A DNA stretch of 64,000 nt from Bin55 sp965203735 (GTDB lineage Bacteria; Pseudomonadota; Gammaproteobacteria; Pseudomonadales; Azotimanducaceae): assembly GCA_965203735.1 (NCBI GenBank), contig OZ241909.1, positions 372,001 to 436,000 of the forward strand, written 5' to 3'. A model generated the notes under the pieces. The model was not told the DNA's origin. It made no database searches and worked only from the letters and a program-made list of their open reading frames with translations. Below are positions 48,505 through 56,170 of this stretch, one piece after another (within the stretch, counting starts at the first letter, position 1; every line of letters begins with the position of its first letter). The position numbers and the translations under genes were made by a program.

Positions 48505-48564
48505 TTTGTACGGATTTACAAACTTGTGCTGCCTGGACTCAATTTGTGCTCTTGGATGCACAAA
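48505..48564 (-). promoter_or_regulatory. Paired palindromes upstream of the TonB receptor, candidate operators
   Basis: TTTGTA-N6-TACAAA at 48505-48522 and TTTGTGC-N8-GCACAAA at 48543-48564, both perfect, share the TTTGT...ACAAA ends. They sit 102-161 bases before the receptor ATG, a reasonable place for a transcription factor that controls this receptor. The two spacers differ, which argues for some caution. Confidence 0.4.
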
Positions 48565-48663
48565 CTCATTTGGCATTGCAGGGAGAATCCGGTGTCTAGA
48601 AGCACCTCGGATGGTGTTGGCGATGTGGCGAATGCTGGGTAGCCAGACTCCTCCTATACGGGA

Positions 48664-48954
48664 CTATTCAAATAGCTTGTCGGAGGGATGAGGAAAACGC
48701 GAAACCAGAGGTAGTACATGCGGAACGTAGATGTTCTTGAAAGCATGCGCTTCCCGATGCGCGTCAAGTTGTTCTTGATTGCCCCAACGTTCGATCAGGA
48801 AGAATTGCTGTTTGTCCACCTGAGACTGATAAATCTCAAATCGTTCGCAACCGGGTTCCTTCTTCGACAGGTCTCCACACTTCTTGAGAAGACCTTTGAC
48901 GGTCTCCACATCGTCCGAATTTGAGACATTTAGCACCACGTTGTTGTAGATCAT
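48664..48954 (-). CDS. Antibiotic biosynthesis monooxygenase (ABM) domain protein
   Basis: 96-residue ferredoxin-like fold protein of the YgiN/ActVA-Orf6 type. Typical elements are KKEPGCERFEIYQS, QFFLIERWGNQEQLDAHR and the final FKNIYVPHVLPLV. These small homodimers act as cofactor-independent quinol monooxygenases or haem-degrading proteins; which applies cannot be told. GGGAG lies six bases before the ATG. The acyl-CoA dehydrogenase gene lies 37 bases upstream on the same strand, so they may be cotranscribed. Confidence 0.85.
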   Translation of the reverse strand: MIYNNVVLNVSNSDDVETVKGLLKKCGDLSKKEPGCERFEIYQSQVDKQQFFLIERWGNQEQLDAHREAHAFKNIYVPHVLPLVSRFPHPSDKLFE

Positions 48955-48991
48955 TCAAGACTCCCTTTCGTCACGCAAGATCTTAGGCTAG

Positions 48992-50212
48992 CTATAGCGG
49001 CAGATCTCCCGTTGCGTGATTTACTGACCCGGTTTCGTTGTAGGAGCGCATGACCATGTCGGCGATGCGCATCAAGTGCACCTCATCGGAGCCGTCTGCG
49101 ATGCGAGACCATCGAGCGCTGATCAGCATTTGGGCAAGTGGAGAGTCGTTGGAGTAGCCCAGGGCTCCATGCACTTGGAGTGCTCGGTCGGTGACCTTCC
49201 AAAGAGTGTTGGCAACATAATGCTTTGCCATTGAGACCTCGGCTCGAAAGTCCATACCGTTCTCAATCTTGTACGCACAGTGCAAGACCATTAATTTTGA
49301 GGCGTACAGGTCGATCGCGCTCTCAGACATCATCCATTGAATTCCCTGCTTCTCGGACAGCAACGATCCGTGGGCATAGCGTTTCTGGGCGCGCTCGATC
49401 AGCATTTCGAGAGCTTGTTCGATTTGTCCGATCCAACGCATGCAGTGCGCAAGCCGCGCTGGTCCCAGACGCACCTGGCCGAGTTTGTGGCCGCCTCCGC
49501 GTTCGCCGAGCATATTTTCTTTTGGCACACGAACGTCTTCGTACCGAATTTCGGCATGTCCGCCACCACCGCCCATCGTTCGAATGTCACGAACCATATT
49601 GAATCCCGGTGAGTCAGTGGGAACGATGAAAGCACTGTTGCGGGCTTGTGCGATCTCTGCATCGGGATCGGTGCGTGCAATGACGATTGCGAACTTCGCG
49701 CCATGCGCACCCGAGGTGAACCACTTGTGGCCGTTGATCACCCAGTCGTCGCCGTCTTCGACAGCTTGGGTCTGAATCTGTGTAGGATCGGATCCCGCAG
49801 TATCGGGTTCCGTCATGGAAAAGCAAGATCTCATTGTGCCCTCAATAAGAGGGCGCAGCCATTTCTCCTTTTGTTGGTCCGTACCGAAGTGAAGCAACGT
49901 GTGCATGTTTCCCTCATCCGGCGCTTGGCAGTTGATGATGTAGGGGCCATTGGGAAACTTGACCGCTTCCGCCGACATTGCCGCGACGGCCGTAATGCCG
50001 AGTCCCATGCCTCCCCATTCTTCCGGCATGTGGGGGCACCACAATCCTTGTTCCTTCGCAACTTCGCGAAGTCCCTTGACCGCGCTCCAGTAGTCTTCGC
50101 CACCATCACGTCGGGTGCCTTCCATCCTGGGTCGGACGGTCTCTTCAAAGAATTTTCGAGCGAGGAGCCGAGCGTCTTCCACGTCGGGCGGATAAGTGAA
50201 ATCAATTGCCAT
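48992..50212 (-). CDS. Acyl-CoA dehydrogenase (ACAD10/11-like)
   Basis: FAD enzyme that introduces the alpha-beta double bond into acyl-CoA. CFSMTEPDTAGSDPT (about 131-145) contacts FAD and substrate; WFTSGAHGAKF, RDIRTMGGGGGHAEI and ALQVHGALGYSND follow. At the usual catalytic position near the C-terminus the sequence is RIADGSDEVHLMRIA, with Asp where short-chain enzymes have Glu in YEGT; this is the pattern of ACAD10/11-type enzymes. 406 residues. Confidence 0.92.
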   Translation of the reverse strand: MAIDFTYPPDVEDARLLARKFFEETVRPRMEGTRRDGGEDYWSAVKGLREVAKEQGLWCPHMPEEWGGMGLGITAVAAMSAEAVKFPNGPYIINCQAPDEGNMHTLLHFGTDQQKEKWLRPLIEGTMRSCFSMTEPDTAGSDPTQIQTQAVEDGDDWVINGHKWFTSGAHGAKFAIVIARTDPDAEIAQARNSAFIVPTDSPGFNMVRDIRTMGGGGGHAEIRYEDVRVPKENMLGERGGGHKLGQVRLGPARLAHCMRWIGQIEQALEMLIERAQKRYAHGSLLSEKQGIQWMMSESAIDLYASKLMVLHCAYKIENGMDFRAEVSMAKHYVANTLWKVTDRALQVHGALGYSNDSPLAQMLISARWSRIADGSDEVHLMRIADMVMRSYNETGSVNHATGDLPL

Positions 50213-50407
50213 ATCGAATCCGATTCAAGAATTTTGTCGTTAAAGCATACATGGAGTGAGTGTTCCTTGCAGCCCGATCAGGGATCAACCATCTCTCGGA
50301 GAGGCTCAATCAGAGCTCGGCAAATACATGAAGCAGTCGGTGCGAGCCAGTTCAGATCGCATATTCGTTAGTATTGCGCACAGCATCGGGAACGCGCACA
50401 CCAAGAC

Positions 50408-53400
50408 ATGTCCAGAACCGCACCCATACGGAAATTGCTTATCGCAAACCGCGGCGAAATTGCTGTCCGAATCCACCGCACCGCCATGGAAATGGGGATA
50501 CAGACCTTAGGTATAGGTCCTTCCGATGACAGTAAATCGCTTCATTTATTCACTATGGATGAGAGCGTGGAACTGACCGGAACCGGACCAGCTGCGTATC
50601 TAGATGCAAACCAAGTTGTTGAGATAGCTAAGAGCCATGGTTGCGACGCGATACATCCAGGCTATGGATTCCTGGCAGAGAATGCCGAGTTTGCGGAGGC
50701 TTGTGAACAAGCTGATTTGACCTTTGTTGGGCCAAGTCCCAACTCTTTGAGGTTATTTGGCGACAAGCTTCTGGCAAGGGAACTAGCATCCAGTTCAGGC
50801 GTTCCTGTGCTGCCGGCATCAAAAAAAATTGACAGTCCTGAGATAGCAATTGAGTTCTTTGACAGTCTTCCGTCTGGATCTTCGATGGTCCTGAAAGCGA
50901 TTGCAGGGGGAGGCGGTCGTGGAATGAGAGTGGTCTCAAGGGTGGACCAAGTCGAACAGGCAGTTGTTCGGGGAGGCGCGGAAGCCCTCGCATCCTTCGG
51001 ATCGGACAAGCTCTTTGCGGAGTTGTACCTTCCCGATGCATTGCATATCGAAATTCAGGTGCTGGCGGACCGATATGGGGACGTGTCTCAAATTGGCGAA
51101 CGGGATTGCAGCATTCAGCGCCGACACCAAAAAATTGTGGAAGTGGCTCCTTCTCCACAGATTTCAGAGGAGTTAAGACAGAAGATTCAAAATGCTGCCG
51201 TTTCCATCGCACGGGGTTCGAACTACGACCACATCGGTACGTTTGAGTTTCTCGTAGATGGCTCTGACTTGTCAGACCAGTCTCCGTTCTACTTCATGGA
51301 AGCCAATCCTCGGATCCAAGTCGAACACACCGTAACCGAGGAAGTAACGGGCGTGGATTTGGTGCGCACGCAGTTGGAGATTGCATCGGGCGCGACTCTG
51401 AAGAGCTTGAACCTTGATCAGGAGAGTGTTCCCGAGGGACGTGGCAGCGCGATGCAATTGCGCATCAATCTGGAGAGAATGCAAGAAGACGGCGTGGCAA
51501 TTCCTCGCAACGGGCTAGTTTCTGAATTCGAACCTGCTTCCGGACCGGGCATTCGAGTCGATACGTACGGATACGAGGGCTATGAGACGAGTAGCCACTA
51601 CGATTCCTTGATCGCGAAGTTGGTGGTTTTCACAGGCGCTCCTCGGTTTGACGACCTGATTCGTCGAGCGCGTCGTGCACTAGGAGAGTTTCGTATTTCA
51701 GGTGTGGAAACAAATCTGGACTTCTTGACGAACATCTTGGAACACCCGGAGATCCTGTCGGGCAATATGCGGACACGATTCATCGAAGAGTGCATTGCCG
51801 ATCTCGTAAAGACTCGAGATCCCGCTCCGCGGATCTCTACACCTCAGAAGGTTGACCTGGCGGGAGCAAAGGTGGATACGGACGATCCACTAGCTGTTCT
51901 TACCGAAGGGCGAAGACAGAGAGAGGAAGAGCGAGCTGAGAAACAGCCGGAAGTCGTCTATGCGAAGGGAATGGTGCCGGTACGAGCGGCAATGCAATCG
52001 ACGATCTTGAACCTTGCTGTCTCCGCGGGTGGAAAAGTGGTCAAGGGACAGGAAGTCATACTTCTTAATGCCATGAAGATGGAGCATGTTGTGAAAGCTC
52101 CAGTAAGTGGGACTATTTCGGAAGTTCTCATCGAGGAAGGCGATGCTGTACCAGAGGACACAGTCCTGCTTGTAGTACAAGAAGGGCAAGTTGAAGGTGA
52201 ACTAGAGACTATCGAAGACACCAAAGACCTGGACGAACTTCGGCCCGATCTCGCTGAAGTTGAAAGAAGACGTGCTTTCACCACAGACGCCTCTCGGAAA
52301 AAGCAGACAGAGAAACGTCACGGTCAGGGCGGGCGGACGGCGCGAGAGAACATCTACGATCTTGCCGACGATGGAACCTTCGTTCAATACGGATCTCTCG
52401 CCATTGGACAAGGTTTGCACGGGACGATTGACGAGTTGCTTGACTATGCGCCTTCGGATGGTCTCGTAATGGGGCTCGGTCATGTCAATGGGGACAAATT
52501 CGACGAATCGCGATCCCGTTGCGTTTTGATGTCCTACGACTACTCGGTACTGGCGGGTTCGCAGGGTGGAATGAACCACAAGATGATGGATCGGATGTTC
52601 CAGACTGCGGAGAAGCTGAATTCGCCGCTAGTCCTGTTCACAGAAGGCGGTGGAGGTCGAGCGGGAGGGGGAAGCCGAGCGGCGCGTCCGGGCAGAGGTG
52701 GTTCTCGAGCAATCACAGGCGGTGGAGGTCTCAACACTCCTTCTTGGACACTCTTGAGCAAGCTTCACGGGCGTGTTCCAGTAGTGGGTGTAAATGCAGG
52801 GTTCTGTTTTGCGGGAAATGCTGTATTGCTTGGCTGCTGCGACGTCATCATTGCGACGGCGAATTCCAGTATTGGCATTGGAGGACCCGCCATGATCGAA
52901 GGCGGAGGTTTGGGTGTCTACAGCCCAGAGGAAGTGGGGCCGATGTCAGTTCAAATCCCAAGTGGCGTTGTCGATATCGCCGTCGAGGACGAAGAAGAGG
53001 CAGTTGTCGCCACCAAGAAATATCTTTCTTACTTCCAGGGTCCTATCGACACATGGGAAGCCAATGACCAACGATTGCTGCGCCACGTGATTCCCGAGAA
53101 TCGACTGCGGGTCTACGACATTCGCGAACTCATTCGAATTCTTGCGGATAAGGACTCGGTGCTTGAGCTACGACCTGAGTTTGGAACCGCGATGGTTACC
53201 TCCTTCATTCGCATTGAGGGTCGTCCAGTAGGAGTCATCGCAAACAATCCTGCGGTCATTTCAGGAGCGATTGATAGTCCCGCTGCGGACAAGGCTGCCC
53301 GGTTCATGAAGACGTGCGACGCATTCCAGATTCCTTTGCTATTGCTATGTGATTGTCCTGGAATTATGGTCGGACCGGAGGTCGAGAAGACTGGTTTGGT

Positions 53401-53827
53401 GCGTCACTCGGCACGAATGTTTGTAATTGGTGCCAATATTCGCGTTCCTTCCTATATGGTGATCCTGCGAAAGTCTTATGGATTGGGTGGACAAGCCATG
53501 GGAGGCGGGAACCACCGATTGCCTGCATTCGTAGTGGCATGGCCTACGAGCGAGTTTGGGGGCATGGGGTTGGAAGGTCAGGTCAAATTGGGTCAGCGAG
53601 CGAGGCTCGAAGCCATCACGGACCTTAAGGAACGAACCGTGGCATACGAAAACATGGTCAAAGCGGCATATGACCGAGGAAAGGGACTAAATGCGGGTCA
53701 CGTCTTTGAAGTGGACGATGTAATTGACCCGGCAGACACTAGGAAATGGCTTATGGCAGGGATGAAAGCAGGTGCCCCCTTAGTTTCGGAGACGCAGTAT
53801 CGAACGCCGCTAATCGACGTTTGGTAG
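50408..53827 (+). CDS. Single-chain acyl-CoA carboxylase (BC-BCCP-CT fusion)
   Basis: One polypeptide of 1139 residues carries all activities of a biotin-dependent carboxylase. The biotin carboxylase domain (about 5-460) has the ATP-grasp loop AIAGGGGRGMRV, ERDCSIQRRHQKIVEVAP and MEANPRIQVEHTVTEE. The biotinyl domain (about 520-600) has NAMKMEHV with the biotin Lys at 557. The carboxyltransferase domain (about 640-1139) has GRTARENIYDLADDGTF, GGGGRAGGGSRAA and GVIANNPAVISGA. This order matches the single-chain long-chain acyl-CoA carboxylases described in mycobacteria. It is divergent from the acyl-CoA dehydrogenase gene. Confidence 0.93.
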   Translation: MSRTAPIRKLLIANRGEIAVRIHRTAMEMGIQTLGIGPSDDSKSLHLFTMDESVELTGTGPAAYLDANQVVEIAKSHGCDAIHPGYGFLAENAEFAEACEQADLTFVGPSPNSLRLFGDKLLARELASSSGVPVLPASKKIDSPEIAIEFFDSLPSGSSMVLKAIAGGGGRGMRVVSRVDQVEQAVVRGGAEALASFGSDKLFAELYLPDALHIEIQVLADRYGDVSQIGERDCSIQRRHQKIVEVAPSPQISEELRQKIQNAAVSIARGSNYDHIGTFEFLVDGSDLSDQSPFYFMEANPRIQVEHTVTEEVTGVDLVRTQLEIASGATLKSLNLDQESVPEGRGSAMQLRINLERMQEDGVAIPRNGLVSEFEPASGPGIRVDTYGYEGYETSSHYDSLIAKLVVFTGAPRFDDLIRRARRALGEFRISGVETNLDFLTNILEHPEILSGNMRTRFIEECIADLVKTRDPAPRISTPQKVDLAGAKVDTDDPLAVLTEGRRQREEERAEKQPEVVYAKGMVPVRAAMQSTILNLAVSAGGKVVKGQEVILLNAMKMEHVVKAPVSGTISEVLIEEGDAVPEDTVLLVVQEGQVEGELETIEDTKDLDELRPDLAEVERRRAFTTDASRKKQTEKRHGQGGRTARENIYDLADDGTFVQYGSLAIGQGLHGTIDELLDYAPSDGLVMGLGHVNGDKFDESRSRCVLMSYDYSVLAGSQGGMNHKMMDRMFQTAEKLNSPLVLFTEGGGGRAGGGSRAARPGRGGSRAITGGGGLNTPSWTLLSKLHGRVPVVGVNAGFCFAGNAVLLGCCDVIIATANSSIGIGGPAMIEGGGLGVYSPEEVGPMSVQIPSGVVDIAVEDEEEAVVATKKYLSYFQGPIDTWEANDQRLLRHVIPENRLRVYDIRELIRILADKDSVLELRPEFGTAMVTSFIRIEGRPVGVIANNPAVISGAIDSPAADKAARFMKTCDAFQIPLLLLCDCPGIMVGPEVEKTGLVRHSARMFVIGANIRVPSYMVILRKSYGLGGQAMGGGNHRLPAFVVAWPTSEFGGMGLEGQVKLGQRARLEAITDLKERTVAYENMVKAAYDRGKGLNAGHVFEVDDVIDPADTRKWLMAGMKAGAPLVSETQYRTPLIDVW

Positions 53828-53964
53828 TTGGCTCTAGAGGCTACAGATTTGGTTCAAAGAAGATGCGGATCATGCCGCCAACAGATGAATCAAGGGTCGT
53901 GACGACTCCGCTCAATTGCCGTTAGATCAATTTGAATCGGATTAAGTTGAGTGAAAGGACTTAG

Positions 53965-54879
53965 CTACCACTTCGCCTCGAATTGCCGTCGGTGGTGTGC
54001 GAGGAATTCAGGATTCGGATAAAGAGAAGAGTCGCTAGGGAGTTGTATTTTTTCTCCTTCGGGAGGTAGCAATTTGGTCAATGCGGGAGACAAGTCTTTA
54101 GAGTGAATGATTTCGCATTCGTCCGTTAGCGACACAAGGTGGCGGTCGAAAACCCAGTGGCAAGTAGATGAAAGTGCTAGTCCGTTCCTTACTATGTCGG
54201 GACCGTCATCGGCAACCGGTTTTATGTGTGCGGCATTGGCTTCCGCGCGACCAAGTCCATTAACGATACGTAGCCCTGAAATAGCACAGGTATTGTCATA
54301 GGCGTCGAGCACCAAACCACGGAAATTTGCATCACGAACTTTGCGGTGTGTGATAAACGTTGTTACTTTACGTCCTTTCTCTACAGCATCAGCGAGGGCA
54401 AGTGAACCGTAGGATAGCTTTACGTTCTGCGAGTCTAGTCCGAGTCGGGGTGCATTTGAAGGGTTGAATAATTCAGCAAATCCTGCATAAACGATGTCGC
54501 CAAATTCACTTGGAGAAATGTGCCTAATGGACCGACCCTGTATCGTTCTACCAACCTGCTCTCTAGGAATCCCGTTGAGTTCTCGTTCCCAATATTTGTT
54601 GTCCCACAAACGGAAAAAGGGAACAGATTGGTTGAATGGTGTGAAATTGATCACGTTGGCGTAATACAACCCGTTCGGGTTCGGAACAGGATCGACGTTG
54701 TGCAACCTTGCTACTCCAACATATGCCGCCGGTTTTCCGCTGCGCCTAGTTCTGCGGTAAAGGATCCAATCCCCAATTGCCTCACGGGCTTGACTCAAGT
54801 AGTTCTTCGGAAATTCGTAGCGAAAGGCGACAGAGTCGTCGTAGATCGAAGTCGGCAATACGTCAAAAATCGCGTTCAT
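53965..54879 (-). CDS. HNH endonuclease family protein
   Basis: About 304 residues. The C-terminal HNH_2-type nuclease is clear: CAISGLRIVNG near 207, then EANAAHIKPVADDGPD with its His, the Asn in VRNGLALSSTCHWVFDRH, and SLTDECEII. The N-terminal half (about 1-150; YLSQAREAIGDWILYRRTRR, AYVGVARLHNV) looks like a small PUA/EVE-like beta-barrel of the kind that reads modified bases in restriction enzymes. I start at the ATG at 54879; a TTG at 54933 would add 18 residues. A modification-dependent restriction role is inferred. Confidence 0.8.
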   Translation of the reverse strand: MNAIFDVLPTSIYDDSVAFRYEFPKNYLSQAREAIGDWILYRRTRRSGKPAAYVGVARLHNVDPVPNPNGLYYANVINFTPFNQSVPFFRLWDNKYWERELNGIPREQVGRTIQGRSIRHISPSEFGDIVYAGFAELFNPSNAPRLGLDSQNVKLSYGSLALADAVEKGRKVTTFITHRKVRDANFRGLVLDAYDNTCAISGLRIVNGLGRAEANAAHIKPVADDGPDIVRNGLALSSTCHWVFDRHLVSLTDECEIIHSKDLSPALTKLLPPEGEKIQLPSDSSLYPNPEFLAHHRRQFEAKW

Positions 54880-55129
54880 GTCAATTCGGTCGAAATTTCT
54901 CGATAAGTATCCACAATGAAGCCAGGAGCACAAGTCGGCATGAAGTGGTTCTCCTGTCTTGTTTGAACCAATGAATCATTTGTAGGTTGTAGAGAAATTG
55001 TCAAGACTCGACGAACTTGGATTCTCTGAGGTTTTGGTTCGGGACGGGCTATTAGAGTTCCAAGAAACTGTGGTCAGGGCACAGAACTGACTTCCTATGG
55101 TTGAGAACCGGAACCTAGGACTTCAGCTT

Positions 55130-55339
55130 CTACGGCACTTCGATAATTTGTGTGCCAACAAACTTGCCTTCTATTTCAGGTGTGCCTTCTTCCAAGATCA
55201 TTGTGACAACTTCCTTGAGATTTTCGTTGAGTTCCTCGGGTGTCTTCCCTTGGCTGTGTGCGCCTGGCAACCCTGGTATTTGGGCGACATAGAGGTCAGT
55301 CACTGTGCAGAACTCGACAATGGCTGTAAATGTTTGCAT
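55130..55339 (-). CDS. hicB: HicB-like antitoxin-family protein, no HicA found
   Basis: 69 residues with the partial RNase H-like fold of HicB: FTAIVEFCTVTDLYVAQIPGLPGAHSQ, then TPEELNENLKEVVTMILEEG. Full HicB antitoxins usually carry a DNA-binding tail, which is absent. I read about 200 bases on either side in all frames and found no HicA toxin pattern (a GSH motif with basic C-terminal strand). It is either an orphan, a remnant of a toxin-antitoxin pair, or a stand-alone UPF0150 protein. Confidence 0.75.
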   Translation of the reverse strand: MQTFTAIVEFCTVTDLYVAQIPGLPGAHSQGKTPEELNENLKEVVTMILEEGTPEIEGKFVGTQIIEVP

Positions 55340-55911
55340 TGGAAGAAACGACTAACCTATTTCGAGCAAGATTCTGATGTGTTTTGACCTGTGCCCCTTA
55401 AAAGGTGATCACGAGAATGCGCGTCTATCAGCTCTTAGTCTATCAACACTTTGAGGAGCAGGCGAAGCTAACCCAGTTTTTTCCTTGTGATTTCCCCGTC
55501 TAACGTCGCGTTGGAACTGCGACGATCGAACCTGTGTCAACATACTAGATATCTAGATCTTGGAATAGCTCCTCAGTGATACTAAACCGTTTCCCTTTGT
55601 CATAAATTGAGAATTGCATACAAGAAATCCGGAATACACCAACTATTCCATCCTGATGGTGCGCTGCGGCATTCAGCCTTCCTCGATTTCGTTCGTACTT
55701 CTCGCCTAGGCCGAAATCGCAAGCCTCAAAGTGTAGTATCTGGCTTGCTGGGTGTATTCTGATAAATCAACGACTTGCGCAGACCAACCGTCGAAGTTGG
55801 GGAAGTTGTCATCAATTTAGTTCCATCTGCCGCTTTGGTGCAGTGGGTGGGTCGACAGCTGCGGACGGGCCTTCCAAAGGCGTTGGTTAGGTACCAGGCG
55901 TAAAGCTCAAA
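55340..55911. other. Region with remnants of a minus-strand coding sequence
   Basis: 572 bases without an intact gene. On the minus strand a 73-codon open frame with no usual start (55545-55766) reads protein-like (HFEACDFGLGEKYERN, then GVFRISCMQFSIYDK). Just upstream another frame (about 55700-55810) also reads protein-like (DDNFPNFDGWSAQVVDLSEY). One frameshift would join them. I take this as a possible decayed gene; I do not recognise the protein. Confidence 0.3.
55545..55810 (-). pseudogene. Possible frameshifted gene remnant, unknown product
   Basis: Two overlapping minus-strand frames look like parts of one protein: an upstream part with the segments NFPNFDGWSAQVV and EYTQQARYYTLRL, and a downstream part ending SITEELFQDLDI. 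Neither has a proper start. The evidence is only the protein-like look of the translation and the need for a single frameshift near 55700. Confidence 0.25.
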
Positions 55912-56136
55912 TCAATTACCGGCACCTGGCTGGGAAGTCCGGCTAGTAGCCGAGGACGAGCGCGTCCGACTTGCTGTTGGTGGTACTAATCGCGGGTCGA
56001 GCTTATCGATCGACTTTACAACAAACCGTTTGACCTGTTCTTCCATGTCGGCTGGTTTTTTGTTTTCATCGTAATCTGGAATGTAGTGGCGCATCACTTG
56101 TTTGCCACTGTAGAATCGGAGTTTTCTTTTGGTCAT
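55912..56136 (-). CDS. Small basic protein, partner of the Ntn-hydrolase-like gene
   Basis: 74 residues: a charged N-terminal part (KRKLRFYSGKQVMRHYIPDY, then MEEQVKRFVVKSI) and a disordered-looking tail rich in Ser, Arg and Thr ending PGAGN. I do not recognise the family. The gene is real: AGGAGG stands six to seven bases before the ATG, the strongest ribosome site in this region. It begins 34 bases after the stop of the Ntn-hydrolase-like gene, so the two form an operon and presumably act together. Confidence 0.65.
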   Translation of the reverse strand: MTKRKLRFYSGKQVMRHYIPDYDENKKPADMEEQVKRFVVKSIDKLDPRLVPPTASRTRSSSATSRTSQPGAGN

Positions 56137-56170
56137 CGGATACCTCCTTGGAAAGCTATTTTACGCGAAC

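Noticed and set aside
49646..50371. Plus-strand frame of 241 codons over the acyl-CoA dehydrogenase gene
   Set aside because: It is the complement of conserved catalytic segments and has no family features of its own.
55880..55900. Integron attC-like core (GTTAGGT on the plus strand, ACCTAAC...ACGCC on the minus strand)
   Set aside because: No matching second core site within 60-140 bases and the arms do not pair; a seven-base match is expected by chance. A GTCTAAC at 55499 is too far away to be its partner.
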